Positions 44,714 through 52,883 of a stretch of DNA of 64,000 nt are shown here, piece by piece. The notes below the pieces were generated by a model. That model was not told the origin of the DNA and did no database searches. It worked only from the letters and a program-made list of their open reading frames with translations. Source of the stretch: Rhizobium brockwellii (lineage in GTDB: Bacteria > Pseudomonadota > Alphaproteobacteria > Rhizobiales > Rhizobiaceae). The position numbers were made by a program, and so were the translations under genes. Positions within the stretch are counted from its first letter, which is position 1, and every line of letters starts with the position of its first letter. Location: contig NZ_CP053440.1 in assembly GCF_000769405.2 (NCBI RefSeq), positions 558,001 through 622,000 of the forward strand, in the 5' to 3' direction.

Positions 44714-46231
44714 TCAGCCGCCGAGTTTCTGGATCGCATGCGCCTTGGTGGCGAAAGCAACGTTCTTGGTCTCCATGTAGAAATCGAAGGACCAATCGCC
44801 GCCGTCACGGCCGATGCCGGAGTTCTTGACGCCGCCGAAAGGGGTCGGCAGATGGCGAACGTTTTCCGAGTTCACCCAGATCATCCCGGCTTCCAGGGCA
44901 TCGGTGAAGCGGAAGGCGCGGGTGACGTCCGAAGTCCAGAGGTAGCCGGTGAGGCCATATTGCACGTCGTTGGCAAGCGCCAGCGCATCGTCCTCGTCCT
45001 TGAAGGCGATCGCGGTCAGAACCGGTCCGAAGATTTCTTCCTGCGCGATACGCATTTGGTTGTTGGCGCCGGTGAAGAGAGTGGGGGATACGTAACATCC
45101 GCCACCCGGTCCTTCGAATTTCGTGCCGCCAGCGGCAACCGTCGCGCCGCCGGCTTTGCCGATCTGGATATACTCCAGGACCTTCTTTTCGTGCACGGGG
45201 TGGATCAGCGGACCGACCACAGTTTCTGGATCAAGGGGGTGGCCGACCTTGATGCGCTTGGCCTTCTCGGCGACCATCGCCGTGAAGCGGTCGTAGATGT
45301 TTTCCTCCACCAGCAAGCGGGAAGACGAGGTGCAGCGCTCGCCATTCAGCGAATAGATCATGAAGACGGCAGCATCGGCGGCACGTTCAAGGTCTGCATC
45401 GGCAAAAACGATCACGGGATTCTTGCCGCCGAGTTCGAAATGTACCCGCTTCAGCGTGTCGGCGCCTTGTTTCATGATCATCGAGCCGGTGCGGCTTTCG
45501 CCGACGAAGCCGATCGCTCTGATGGCGGGATGCTCGGTCAGCGCCTTGCCGGCGTCCTCGCCGAGGCCGTTGACGAGATTCCAGACACCCTTCGGCAAGC
45601 CCGCCTCTTCGGCGATCTCGACCAACAGCCGTGCCGTCAGCGGTGAAAACTCCGCCGGCTTGTGGACGATCGTGCAGCCGGCAGCGAGCGCCGGTGCTAT
45701 CTTCCAGGTCGACAGCATGAAGGGTGTATTCCATGGCGTAATGACGCCCACTGGTCCGATCGGTGCACGGCTGGTGAAGTTGACTTGACCATCCGCACGC
45801 AGCGTTTTGCCGTCACGGGCTTCCACGGCGCGGTCAGCGAAGAAGCGGAAGTTCTCGGCTCCGCGAAGGGCTGCCTTCGCCATGAATTTCAGCGATTGAC
45901 CGGTATCCATGCATTCGACGAACGCGATCTCTTCGGAACGCGCTACGATCGCGTCGGCAATCTTATGAAGAAGTTTCTTGCGCGCGTCGCCCGACATCGC
46001 GGCCCAGGCAGGAAAGGCAGCTTTTGCGGCTTGTGCCGCCCGGTCCACATCCGCTGCCTTGCCGTGTGCCACCTTTGCCAAGACCTTCAGATCGACCGGA
46101 GAGATGATGTCGAACGTGGTGCCATCGGCTGCAGGGATTGCTTCGCCAGCGATATGGTTCAGGACGCCGTCTTTACGAAAGCGAGCCAAATAGGCTTCGG
46201 CCTTTGCGATGTTTTCTTCCAGTGTCGACAT
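44714..46231 (-). CDS. hpaE: 5-carboxymethyl-2-hydroxymuconate semialdehyde dehydrogenase
   Basis: 505 residues from ATG 46231. ALDH fold with Cys in YSLNGERCTSSSRLLVEE, Glu in VHFELGGKNPVIVFAD and ITPWNTPFMLSTWKIAPALA. The ending SFDFYMETKNVAFATKAHAI with a Leu-Gly-Gly terminus is the HpaE pattern. It oxidises the ring-cleavage semialdehyde to 5-carboxymethyl-2-hydroxymuconate. Second gene of the leftward hpaF-hpaE-hpaD operon, 43 bases after hpaF. Confidence 0.93.
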   Translation of the reverse strand: MSTLEENIAKAEAYLARFRKDGVLNHIAGEAIPAADGTTFDIISPVDLKVLAKVAHGKAADVDRAAQAAKAAFPAWAAMSGDARKKLLHKIADAIVARSEEIAFVECMDTGQSLKFMAKAALRGAENFRFFADRAVEARDGKTLRADGQVNFTSRAPIGPVGVITPWNTPFMLSTWKIAPALAAGCTIVHKPAEFSPLTARLLVEIAEEAGLPKGVWNLVNGLGEDAGKALTEHPAIRAIGFVGESRTGSMIMKQGADTLKRVHFELGGKNPVIVFADADLERAADAAVFMIYSLNGERCTSSSRLLVEENIYDRFTAMVAEKAKRIKVGHPLDPETVVGPLIHPVHEKKVLEYIQIGKAGGATVAAGGTKFEGPGGGCYVSPTLFTGANNQMRIAQEEIFGPVLTAIAFKDEDDALALANDVQYGLTGYLWTSDVTRAFRFTDALEAGMIWVNSENVRHLPTPFGGVKNSGIGRDGGDWSFDFYMETKNVAFATKAHAIQKLGG

Positions 46232-46274
46232 GCTTTTCTCCGATGTGTCCTGCTTGCGGTCAATCACTGCGGCG

Positions 46275-46667
46275 CTAACCGTCTGTCTTGCGCAGGCGCG
46301 GGTGGATGGCGTTTTTCTTCCAGCTTAGCGCCGGGTCGATTTCGCGGATTTCGAGGGTGAGGGCGAAGTGCGGCGTCTCGAACAGCTTGCGGAGGTGTTC
46401 CGTGACGGCGGTGAAGATCGCTTCGCCGGTCCTACGCTTGTCCTCCTGGCTACGACCTTCGCCAATACGAAAGGACATATCGATGAAGGCGTTTTCATCG
46501 AGCAGATCGGCAATCGCATAGGCTTCGCACCGGATGGCGCGCACCCGCACGGCACCGGTCTCGAACAGACCCGTGCCGAGAATCTCGGCGTGGACAACAC
46601 GGCACAGCGCGTCGAAGTCCACTTTTCCGTCGAGATTAGCCGAATAATCCATGGTGAAATGCGGCAT
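46275..46667 (-). CDS. hpaF: 5-carboxymethyl-2-hydroxymuconate isomerase
   Basis: 130 residues from ATG 46667, preceded by GGGAGGA. Tautomerase-superfamily CHMI: after Met removal it begins with the catalytic Pro (MPHFTMDYSANL). SFRIGEGRSQEDKRRTGEAI and a terminal DPALSWKKNAIH are family marks. It isomerises the HpaE product to 5-oxopent-3-ene-1,2,5-tricarboxylate. First gene of the leftward operon; the palindromic operator lies 28 bases upstream of its start. Confidence 0.92.
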   Translation of the reverse strand: MPHFTMDYSANLDGKVDFDALCRVVHAEILGTGLFETGAVRVRAIRCEAYAIADLLDENAFIDMSFRIGEGRSQEDKRRTGEAIFTAVTEHLRKLFETPHFALTLEIREIDPALSWKKNAIHPRLRKTDG

Positions 46668-46694
46668 CGTTCCTCCCCGCGCCACGACCTCAGT

Positions 46695-46714
46695 ATATTT
46701 AACATGTTAAATAT
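46695..46714. promoter_or_regulatory. perfect 20-base palindrome, HpaR operator candidate
   Basis: ATATTTAACATGTTAAATAT reads the same on both strands. On the minus strand it covers a -10-like TAACAT that lies 17 bases from TTGACA (46732-46727), so a bound MarR dimer would block hpaF transcription about 30 bases from its start. It lies 71 bases before the HpaR gene, allowing autoregulation. Closely related sites occur at 53761 and 60161. Confidence 0.75.
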
Positions 46715-46732
46715 TTTGTCGGCTCTGTCAAG
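46704..46732 (-). promoter_or_regulatory. promoter of the hpaF-hpaE-hpaD operon
   Basis: TTGACA (46732-46727), 17-base spacer, TAACAT (46709-46704) on the minus strand. The expected start point gives a leader of about 30 bases with the GGGAGGA ribosome site of hpaF. The -10 element sits inside the palindrome. Confidence 0.55.
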
Positions 46733-46785
46733 GGCATCGTGCCGGCCACGTTGCGCGGTTCAAGAAATTGATCCATAGAACCCTT

Positions 46786-47259
46786 ATGACCAAACAATCC
46801 CCTGACGATAACGGCATCATGCAGGATGCCCTGCTGCCCCGCGATACGCGCCGCTCGCTGCCGATTGCGTTGCTTCGGGCGCGTGAAGCGGTGATGGGGC
46901 ACTTCCGGCCCATGCTGGCGCTGCATGATGTGACGGAACAGCAATGGCGCGTCATTCGCATTCTGGCAGAGGCCGGAACACTGGATGCATCGGAGATGGC
47001 GGAACGGGCCTTTATTCTTGCTCCGAGCTTGACGCGGATCATTCGCTCTCTCGAGGAGCGCGGCGTCATCACCAAGAGCAAGGATGCTGAAGACGGCCGC
47101 CGGATACTGTTGCAGATCACAGCCGCAGGGCTGAAAATCATCAACGAGGTCAGTCCCGACAGCCGGACGATTTATACTGCGCTTGAGCAGCGGTTCGGCC
47201 GCGAGCGCATCGATACCTTGCTCGACATGCTCGACGAACTGGCGACGCTGAACAAATAG
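46786..47259 (+). CDS. hpaR: homoprotocatechuate pathway repressor, MarR family
   Basis: 157 residues from ATG 46786 (an upstream TTG-type start at 46768 is less likely). HpaR pattern: LPRDTRRSLPIALLRAREAV, then HDVTEQQWRVIRILAEAG, recognition helix region SEMAERAFILAPSLTRIIRS and wing AEDGRRILLQITAAG. HpaR represses the meta-cleavage genes and is released by 4-hydroxyphenylacetate or its dihydroxy form. It is divergent from hpaF across the palindrome. Confidence 0.9.
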   Translation: MTKQSPDDNGIMQDALLPRDTRRSLPIALLRAREAVMGHFRPMLALHDVTEQQWRVIRILAEAGTLDASEMAERAFILAPSLTRIIRSLEERGVITKSKDAEDGRRILLQITAAGLKIINEVSPDSRTIYTALEQRFGRERIDTLLDMLDELATLNK

Positions 47260-47273
47260 CACGGCCTCCGCTC

Positions 47274-48281
47274 CTATCTGCTGGCGCCGAGGCCATCTGC
47301 CAGCGCCAGAGCGTCGGCTACATAGCGCTGAAGCCGCTCTGCCGCATCCGGCGCGTCAATTCGCTGACCGATCCAGCCGATATACGTGATGCTGCGCAGA
47401 ACCATGAAGAGTGGCAGGGTTTCAATGGCGCTGTCCGGCAGCGACCGCACGCCGCGATATCCCTCGATCAACGCTGCTTTGATGAGTTCGTAGTGCGGCT
47501 CGTCGCGATTCTTGAACAAGGCTGTGGCGAGGTCGAACATTCGCCAGCCGTAGCCGGCATCGTCAAAGTCGATCAATTCGACATGATCGCCGTCTATGAG
47601 CACGTTTTCCCGAACGAGATCGGCATGGATGAGACCATAGTCGAGATGGCGGAGTGCATCGGTTTTCTCCCGCAGCAAAAGCCTGAGATTCGATAATTGC
47701 ATCGCCTGATTCGGCGACAGTCCCGCACAATCCCAGAATCGGCCCCAAAGCGGCTGCCTGCCAAGCAAACCGTTGCCGTCCCATGCCGGGCGGCGGAAGT
47801 TGGCCGGTGGTCTCCAGGCATCGGTGGCGGTGTGCAGCCGGGCCATGGCTTCGCCCAGCAAGCGGAAAATCACGACGAGGCGCTCACTGGAATGCACGAG
47901 AAGGACGCCCGATTGGCCGAGTGGGCTGCCGGTCATCCAGCTGACGATGTCGGCGTATTGGTCACCGAACTCAGGATTTGCGTCAAGCGCAACGATTTGG
48001 CGTCCATCCGGCGTGGAAACTGGTGCCGGAACGCGCAAGCCGGCCTCGCGCAAGGCTGCCATCCAGGAGAGTTCCGAAACCAAAGCAATTTCGTTGCGAT
48101 AGCCGGGCCGGTGCAGCCGCAGGGCTGCAGGCTCGCCGTTCCTGAGCGTCACCCGGAACACCGCATTCTCCCGGTATTTCAGGAGCTGGGGTGTCTGGGC
48201 GCCCAACTCCCAGCTGCCAAGGGCTTCGCATGCGCGCGCACTCAGCGCCTTCATGAAAGGGATGGATTCATGTTCCGACAT
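47274..48281 (-). CDS. APH-fold small-molecule kinase (hydroxylysine-kinase-like)
   Basis: 335 residues from ATG 48281; the earlier frame to 48383 overlaps the phospho-lyase. Aminoglycoside-phosphotransferase fold: catalytic loop LIHADLVRENVLIDGDHVEL with Asp and Asn, and metal-binding LIDFDDAGYGWRMFDLATAL. It starts 9 bases after a class III phospho-lyase-like gene. In vertebrates the APH-fold hydroxylysine kinase HYKK and the class III enzyme PHYKPL work in series, and bacterial kinase/lyase pairs act on amino alcohols. A role in phosphorylating an amino alcohol is therefore inferred; true antibiotic resistance is unlikely in this context. Confidence 0.75.
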   Translation of the reverse strand: MSEHESIPFMKALSARACEALGSWELGAQTPQLLKYRENAVFRVTLRNGEPAALRLHRPGYRNEIALVSELSWMAALREAGLRVPAPVSTPDGRQIVALDANPEFGDQYADIVSWMTGSPLGQSGVLLVHSSERLVVIFRLLGEAMARLHTATDAWRPPANFRRPAWDGNGLLGRQPLWGRFWDCAGLSPNQAMQLSNLRLLLREKTDALRHLDYGLIHADLVRENVLIDGDHVELIDFDDAGYGWRMFDLATALFKNRDEPHYELIKAALIEGYRGVRSLPDSAIETLPLFMVLRSITYIGWIGQRIDAPDAAERLQRYVADALALADGLGASR

Positions 48282-48289
48282 GGCCACCG

Positions 48290-49573
48290 TCACAATCCGG
48301 ACAAAACGTCGTCGAGCGTGGAAAGCATCAAATCGGCATTCTCCTTCGAAAATGGCATGGGTGGTCGGATCTTGGTCGCGCATTGATGCACCCCGATCTT
48401 GCCCATTAGGACGCCGCGCGCCCGCATGTCATTGATGACCTTCGTGGCGATGTCCGGCGCTGGGGTCTTTTTCTCACGGTCGAGAACCAGCTCCGCCCCG
48501 AAGAACAGGCCGCTGCCACGCACGTTGCCGATGACGTCATGTTTTTTGGATAGGCGTTTGAGGCCGTCTTGCGCATAGGCGCCGACGGCACGGGCGTTTT
48601 CCATCAGCCCTTCATCTTCGATCACGTCGAGGACCGCCAGGGCCGCAGCACAGGAAACCGGATTGCCGCCAAAGGTATTGAAATAGCGAAAGGCCTTGCG
48701 GAAGGCGTTCAGCGTGTCGGCATTGGCGACGACGCCGCCGACCGGATGGCCGTTGGCCATCGGCTTGCCGAGCGTCACCACGTCGGGCACGAAGCCTGCG
48801 CGCTGGTGGCCCCACATATGGCCGCCAGTGCGCCCGAAACCCGGCTGCACCTCGTCGGATATGACAAGCCCTCCCGCCTTGTGCACGGCAGTGATTGCCT
48901 TGTCGAGAAAGCCCGTCGGCAGGTCGGGAAATCCCTCATTGGCAAAGAACGGGCAGATGATGAGCGCCGAAAAGCCGTGCGGGCTGCTCTGCAGCGAGGC
49001 GATCGCCTTTTCCACTTCAGCGGCGAAAGCCTCCGCAAAGGCTTCGCCGGGCATACCACCCAGCGGCCGATAGCTGTCGGGCGCCGGCACGTGGCGGACA
49101 TGGCCGCCGAAGCCGCCGACCGGGGGCATGCGGGTAGAGAGCTGCGACACGGCCGCGGTATTGCCGTGGTAGGTATGGTTGGTCGCGATAACACCGGTCT
49201 TTCCCGTAACCGCCTGCGCCATACGCAACGCGATGTCGTTAGCTTCACTGCCGGTGCAGGTCATGATCGCAGTATCGAGGCTCTTGTCGAATGTCATCGT
49301 CAGCCGCTCGACATAGTCGAGGATGCCTTCATGCAGATAGCGCGTGTGGGTATTCAACGTCGACGCTTGCCGGGTGATCGCGTCGACCACGCGTGGGTGG
49401 CAGTGGCCGACGTGCGGCACATTGTTGTAGCAATCGAGATATTTCCGGCCGTCGGCATCCCACAGCCAGACACCTTCTCCACGCACCAGTTGCACGGGTT
49501 CGTCATAAAAGGTGGACATGTTTCGGCCAAGAAGGCGCTCGCGACGGGCGAGAAGTGCTGCGTTTTCCGCCAT
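48290..49573 (-). CDS. class III PLP enzyme, ethanolamine-phosphate phospho-lyase-like
   Basis: 427 residues. Segments almost identical in pattern to human ETNPPL/PHYKPL: YLDCYNNVPHVGHCHPRVVD, TGSEANDIALRMAQ, VISDEVQPGFGRTGGHMWG, the PLP lysine in VTLGKPMANGHPVGGVV, FNTFGGNPVSCAAALAVLD and IRPPMPFSKENADLM. These differ from ordinary omega-transaminases. The family eliminates phosphate and ammonia from O-phospho amino alcohols, leaving an aldehyde. Pairing with the kinase immediately downstream supports this. The natural substrate is unknown; beta-hydroxylated arylethylamines are suggested by the hpa genes around it. It follows the next upstream aminotransferase with no gap. Confidence 0.78.
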   Translation of the reverse strand: MAENAALLARRERLLGRNMSTFYDEPVQLVRGEGVWLWDADGRKYLDCYNNVPHVGHCHPRVVDAITRQASTLNTHTRYLHEGILDYVERLTMTFDKSLDTAIMTCTGSEANDIALRMAQAVTGKTGVIATNHTYHGNTAAVSQLSTRMPPVGGFGGHVRHVPAPDSYRPLGGMPGEAFAEAFAAEVEKAIASLQSSPHGFSALIICPFFANEGFPDLPTGFLDKAITAVHKAGGLVISDEVQPGFGRTGGHMWGHQRAGFVPDVVTLGKPMANGHPVGGVVANADTLNAFRKAFRYFNTFGGNPVSCAAALAVLDVIEDEGLMENARAVGAYAQDGLKRLSKKHDVIGNVRGSGLFFGAELVLDREKKTPAPDIATKVINDMRARGVLMGKIGVHQCATKIRPPMPFSKENADLMLSTLDDVLSGL

Positions 49574-49574
49574 G

Positions 49575-50936
49575 TCATTTGCCTCCCGCGGCAGCTGTCA
49601 GGCCTGCCTCGAGTGCGGCGAGGATCCGATCTACACCGGCCGTGGTGATGATAAGCGGCGGCGAGATGATCACGTTGGAGCCGGAGGTACGCACCATCAC
49701 GCCGGCGTCGTAGGCCGCGTCTTGCAGGCGCTGGACCACATCCTTCGGCGCGCCAGTCTTTGCCGCGCGATCCGTCACCAGTTCCAGCGCGCACATCAGC
49801 CCTTTGCCGCGCACGTCGCCGATCAGTTCGTGTTTTTCCTTCAGTCTGTTCAGACCGGCCAGCAGTTCGTTGCCGCGCGCGCCTGCATTGGCGGCCACGT
49901 TGAGGCGCTTGGTTTCCTTGAGTGTCGCCAGCGCCGCCGCTGCACCCACAGGGTGGCCGGAATAGGTGTAGCCATGGCCGATGGTGCCGACGGTGTTCTT
50001 GTTGGCCTCGAAGGCTTCCGCGATCTTGTCGGAAATCATTACGGCACCGAAGGGATAATAGCCGTTGGTAATCGCCTTGGCGGTCGACATCAGGTCGGGC
50101 CTGGTGCCCCACAGGCGTGATCCCGTCCAGGCGCCGGTGCGACCAAAGGCCGTGATAACCTCGTCGGCGATCAGAAGAATGCCGTTCTTGTCGCAGATGG
50201 CACGCATTAGCGGCATGAAGGTTTCGTGCGGCACCATGATGCCGCCGGCACCCAGAACTGGCTCCATGATGAAGGCGGCGATCGTATCGGCGCCCTGGAA
50301 GGCGATCTCGTCTTCGAACTGACGACCGATGGCCGCGGCGATTTCCGCCGGATCGTCGGTGCCGAAGGGATTGCGGTAGCCATAGGGAGCCGCCAGGTGC
50401 GAAACGCCCGGGAGCAGCGGCTCGTAGTTGCGACGGTTGTTGGCATTGCCGTTGACGGAGGCGCCGCCGAAATGGGTCCCATGATAGCCTTTCTTCAGCG
50501 CCACGAATTTGGTGCGCTCCGGCTGGCCGTTGACCTTGTGGTATTGGCGGGCAAGCCGCAGGCAGGTCTCCACCGAATCCGAACCGCCGGAAGTGAAGAA
50601 GGATCGGCTGAGGCCGTCTTCCTTGAACCACTCAGCCAGTTCGTAAGACAGTTCGATCAGCGGCGGATTGGTGGTGCCGCGAAAGGCGGAATAATAAGGG
50701 AGTTCCTCGAGCTGGTCACGGATGGCCTGTTTGATCGGATCGCAGGAATAGCCGAGGTTGACGTTCCAGAGCCCCCCGACGCCATCGAGCACCGTCTTGC
50801 CGTCGATATCGGTGATTTCGACACCGGAAGCCGCCCTGATGATGCGCGGCGGATTGGCCAACATGTCGGCGGGGTGCGCCATCGGGTGCCAGACATGACG
50901 GGCGTTGTTTTCGGTCAGAAAATTGGTTTCGCGCAT
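49575..50936 (-). CDS. class III omega-aminotransferase
   Basis: 453 residues from ATG 50936. Omega-amino acid/amine:pyruvate transaminase type: WHPMAHPADMLANPPRIIRA, FFTSGGSDSVETCLRLARQY, KKGYHGTHFGGASVNGN, LLIADEVITAFGRTGAWTGS and the PLP lysine in STAKAITNGYYPFGAVMISD. It would move the amino group of an amine (tyramine, dopamine or similar) to pyruvate, releasing an aryl acetaldehyde. Adjacent to the phospho-lyase-like gene (1 base) and overlapping region with the HAD gene upstream is minimal, so all are co-translated. Confidence 0.85.
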   Translation of the reverse strand: MRETNFLTENNARHVWHPMAHPADMLANPPRIIRAASGVEITDIDGKTVLDGVGGLWNVNLGYSCDPIKQAIRDQLEELPYYSAFRGTTNPPLIELSYELAEWFKEDGLSRSFFTSGGSDSVETCLRLARQYHKVNGQPERTKFVALKKGYHGTHFGGASVNGNANNRRNYEPLLPGVSHLAAPYGYRNPFGTDDPAEIAAAIGRQFEDEIAFQGADTIAAFIMEPVLGAGGIMVPHETFMPLMRAICDKNGILLIADEVITAFGRTGAWTGSRLWGTRPDLMSTAKAITNGYYPFGAVMISDKIAEAFEANKNTVGTIGHGYTYSGHPVGAAAALATLKETKRLNVAANAGARGNELLAGLNRLKEKHELIGDVRGKGLMCALELVTDRAAKTGAPKDVVQRLQDAAYDAGVMVRTSGSNVIISPPLIITTAGVDRILAALEAGLTAAAGGK

Positions 50937-50953
50937 ATCGCAGTCCTCTTCGT

Positions 50954-51604
50954 TCAAAGTCCAAGCATGGAAAGGGCGCGGGCATAGCCGTCCGCGGGCC
51001 GGGTAACGTCGAAATGGACGTTGGGAAGCTTGACGACGTCGGCGCCCTCAATGTTCTTCAACTGATCGTCGACGAAGACGCAGGCTTCGCGCGGAAGCCC
51101 GACCTCGGCGATCACCTGTTCATAGGCGCGCGCATCCGGTTTCAGGATCTTGGTGTAGGTGGCATCGACGATAACGTCGAAGAGATCGATCAGCGGGAAA
51201 CGCTTGCGAAATTCGACACCGTAGAAAAGATCAAGTTCATTCGAAAGGATGGCGAGCCGCAGGCCGGCGGCCTTGGCGCGGGTGATGGCGTCTGCCGCCT
51301 CCGGACGCAGCACGAGATCGGCATCGGCGCCGCGCGCCCGCTGGACGAAGGTCTTCATGTCGGTCCAATCCTCACCGACCAGCCGGCCGACTTCCGCGGT
51401 CCGTGTCATCCAGTAGTCGCGTTCGGTGATCTCACGGTTCTGCATCGCTACCCAAAGTGGATCGGTCGTCGTGTCGAACGGACCGCGCCAGGTGAGTGTG
51501 CCAGCGGCAAGGCCAAGCGCCCGCTCGGTGACGTCGTGCGTTTCGAACAGCGTGCGGGTGACGACGCCGCCGAAATCGAGAATGAGTGCGCGATCACCTG
51601 TCAT
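50954..51604 (-). CDS. HAD-superfamily hydrolase
   Basis: 216 residues from ATG 51604. Motif I LILDFGGVVTRTL with the nucleophile Asp (the second Asp is replaced by Gly, as in some HAD-IA members, so phosphatase activity may be altered). Motif II LAILSNELDLF, Lys in YTKILKPDARAYE, motif III CVFVDDQLKNIEGA. The start overlaps the UPF0261 stop (ATGA). In this operon it could remove phosphate from a side product of the kinase, or act on another phosphorylated metabolite. Confidence 0.8.
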   Translation of the reverse strand: MTGDRALILDFGGVVTRTLFETHDVTERALGLAAGTLTWRGPFDTTTDPLWVAMQNREITERDYWMTRTAEVGRLVGEDWTDMKTFVQRARGADADLVLRPEAADAITRAKAAGLRLAILSNELDLFYGVEFRKRFPLIDLFDVIVDATYTKILKPDARAYEQVIAEVGLPREACVFVDDQLKNIEGADVVKLPNVHFDVTRPADGYARALSMLGL

Positions 51605-52872
51605 GGCCTGCCTTCCGGGATGATGCCCTGTGCAACCCACGCATCGAATACGGCAAGGGCTTTTGTGGAGAATTGGGAGGAGTTGATGTGGCCATCGACC
51701 TCATGCAAGTCGACGGATTGGGGGAGGGCCCGGCGCATCGCGTCGATAAAGGCTGAAAGGCCTTCCGGATCATGCAGTGGTTCGCCCAGCTGGTCCCACT
51801 CCTGAATGCCTGCAAGCGGCAGGATCAGGGCGACCGGCGCCTGCGCGCCGCCAAGTTTTTCTCCGATCAGCGCAGCCGTCGCCCGGCGTCCTTCCGGCGA
51901 GGTGGTGACCGAGCCGATCAGCCGGTTGTGTGCGTGATAAGGTCGGTCGGCAAGTGCCGCCGGCAGCGGCTGCCACGCGGGCAGGTCAACCATATCGACG
52001 GCGCCGGGCGCAACGATCTGCGGTATGCCTGCGCGGCCCGCATTTTCCATGCGGTCCGGACCGGAGGTGACCACGGTGCCATTCTGGTGGTTGACGACTT
52101 CCTGCATGCAGAAGTCGAACACCGCGGCAAAGCCTTTCTGCGAGGCGATCGCCTCGAAGGCCCGTCCGCCCATGCCGGTCGAGTGGAATACTGCGACCTC
52201 ATAGCCGCGTTTTTCGAGTTCCGGCTTCAAGTGTTTCATGTATTTGAGGCAGGTGGAACCGAGGGAGGTCATTCCGATCAACGGCCGCTCCGCCTTGGGC
52301 TTCACGCAGGAACGGGCGGCCCCGACGACGGCACCGCAGGCCTGGGAAAGCACGGCGCGGCAGATGTCGTTCAATCCGTAAAGTCCGCCGGCCCAAAGTA
52401 TCATCATCAAGTCCGGGGCGATGCGCTCCGGCGGCACGAGATGCGAATAGGCAATCGTCGAGACCACGAATTTGGGAACGCCGAGCGGCAGGGCAGCTGC
52501 CACGTCAAGCGCGAGGTCCGTGCCCATCGAGCCGCCGAGAACAATGATGCCATCGGCCTTTCCGGTCGCATGCAAAGTTCCGACGAGAGCCGCAGCGCCG
52601 GTTGACATCAGCCTCATCGCTGAATTTTCGTCGCCGCTGCCGATGATCGCTTCGATCGATGTTCCCGCCGATTTGGCGATGTCGTGCCGGGAATAATCAG
52701 GCGTATAAGGCGGATCTGACAGGATACTGACGTCGACCATAATCGGTTTTGCGCCAGCATCGCGGATGATGCCCGCCATGAACTGAAGCTCGTCGGACTT
52801 GGTGTCGCCGGTTCCAATCACAAGGATGCTGGGTGGACGTGATTGTTCTGGCGAAGGCTCTGCTGGGCTCAT
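51601..52872 (-). CDS. UPF0261 / Tm-1-like ATP-binding protein
   Basis: 423 residues. ILVIGTGDTKSDELQFMAGI at the start, then GGSMGTDLALDVAAALPLGV and LIGMTSLGSTCLKYMKHLKP, match the Tm-1-like ATP-binding domain (UPF0261). Plant Tm-1 joins this domain to a TIM barrel; bacteria usually keep the barrel as a separate gene next door, but no such gene is in the window. Function in bacteria is unknown. It sits 11 bases after the IclR gene and overlaps the HAD gene, so it belongs to the amine operon. Confidence 0.82.
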   Translation of the reverse strand: MSPAEPSPEQSRPPSILVIGTGDTKSDELQFMAGIIRDAGAKPIMVDVSILSDPPYTPDYSRHDIAKSAGTSIEAIIGSGDENSAMRLMSTGAAALVGTLHATGKADGIIVLGGSMGTDLALDVAAALPLGVPKFVVSTIAYSHLVPPERIAPDLMMILWAGGLYGLNDICRAVLSQACGAVVGAARSCVKPKAERPLIGMTSLGSTCLKYMKHLKPELEKRGYEVAVFHSTGMGGRAFEAIASQKGFAAVFDFCMQEVVNHQNGTVVTSGPDRMENAGRAGIPQIVAPGAVDMVDLPAWQPLPAALADRPYHAHNRLIGSVTTSPEGRRATAALIGEKLGGAQAPVALILPLAGIQEWDQLGEPLHDPEGLSAFIDAMRRALPQSVDLHEVDGHINSSQFSTKALAVFDAWVAQGIIPEGRP

Positions 52873-52883
52873 TCAACCGATCC

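Noticed and set aside
47274..48281. Antibiotic-resistance aminoglycoside phosphotransferase
   Set aside because: The APH fold is present, but the gene is tightly linked to a phospho-lyase-like gene in a catabolic operon, which favours a metabolic kinase.
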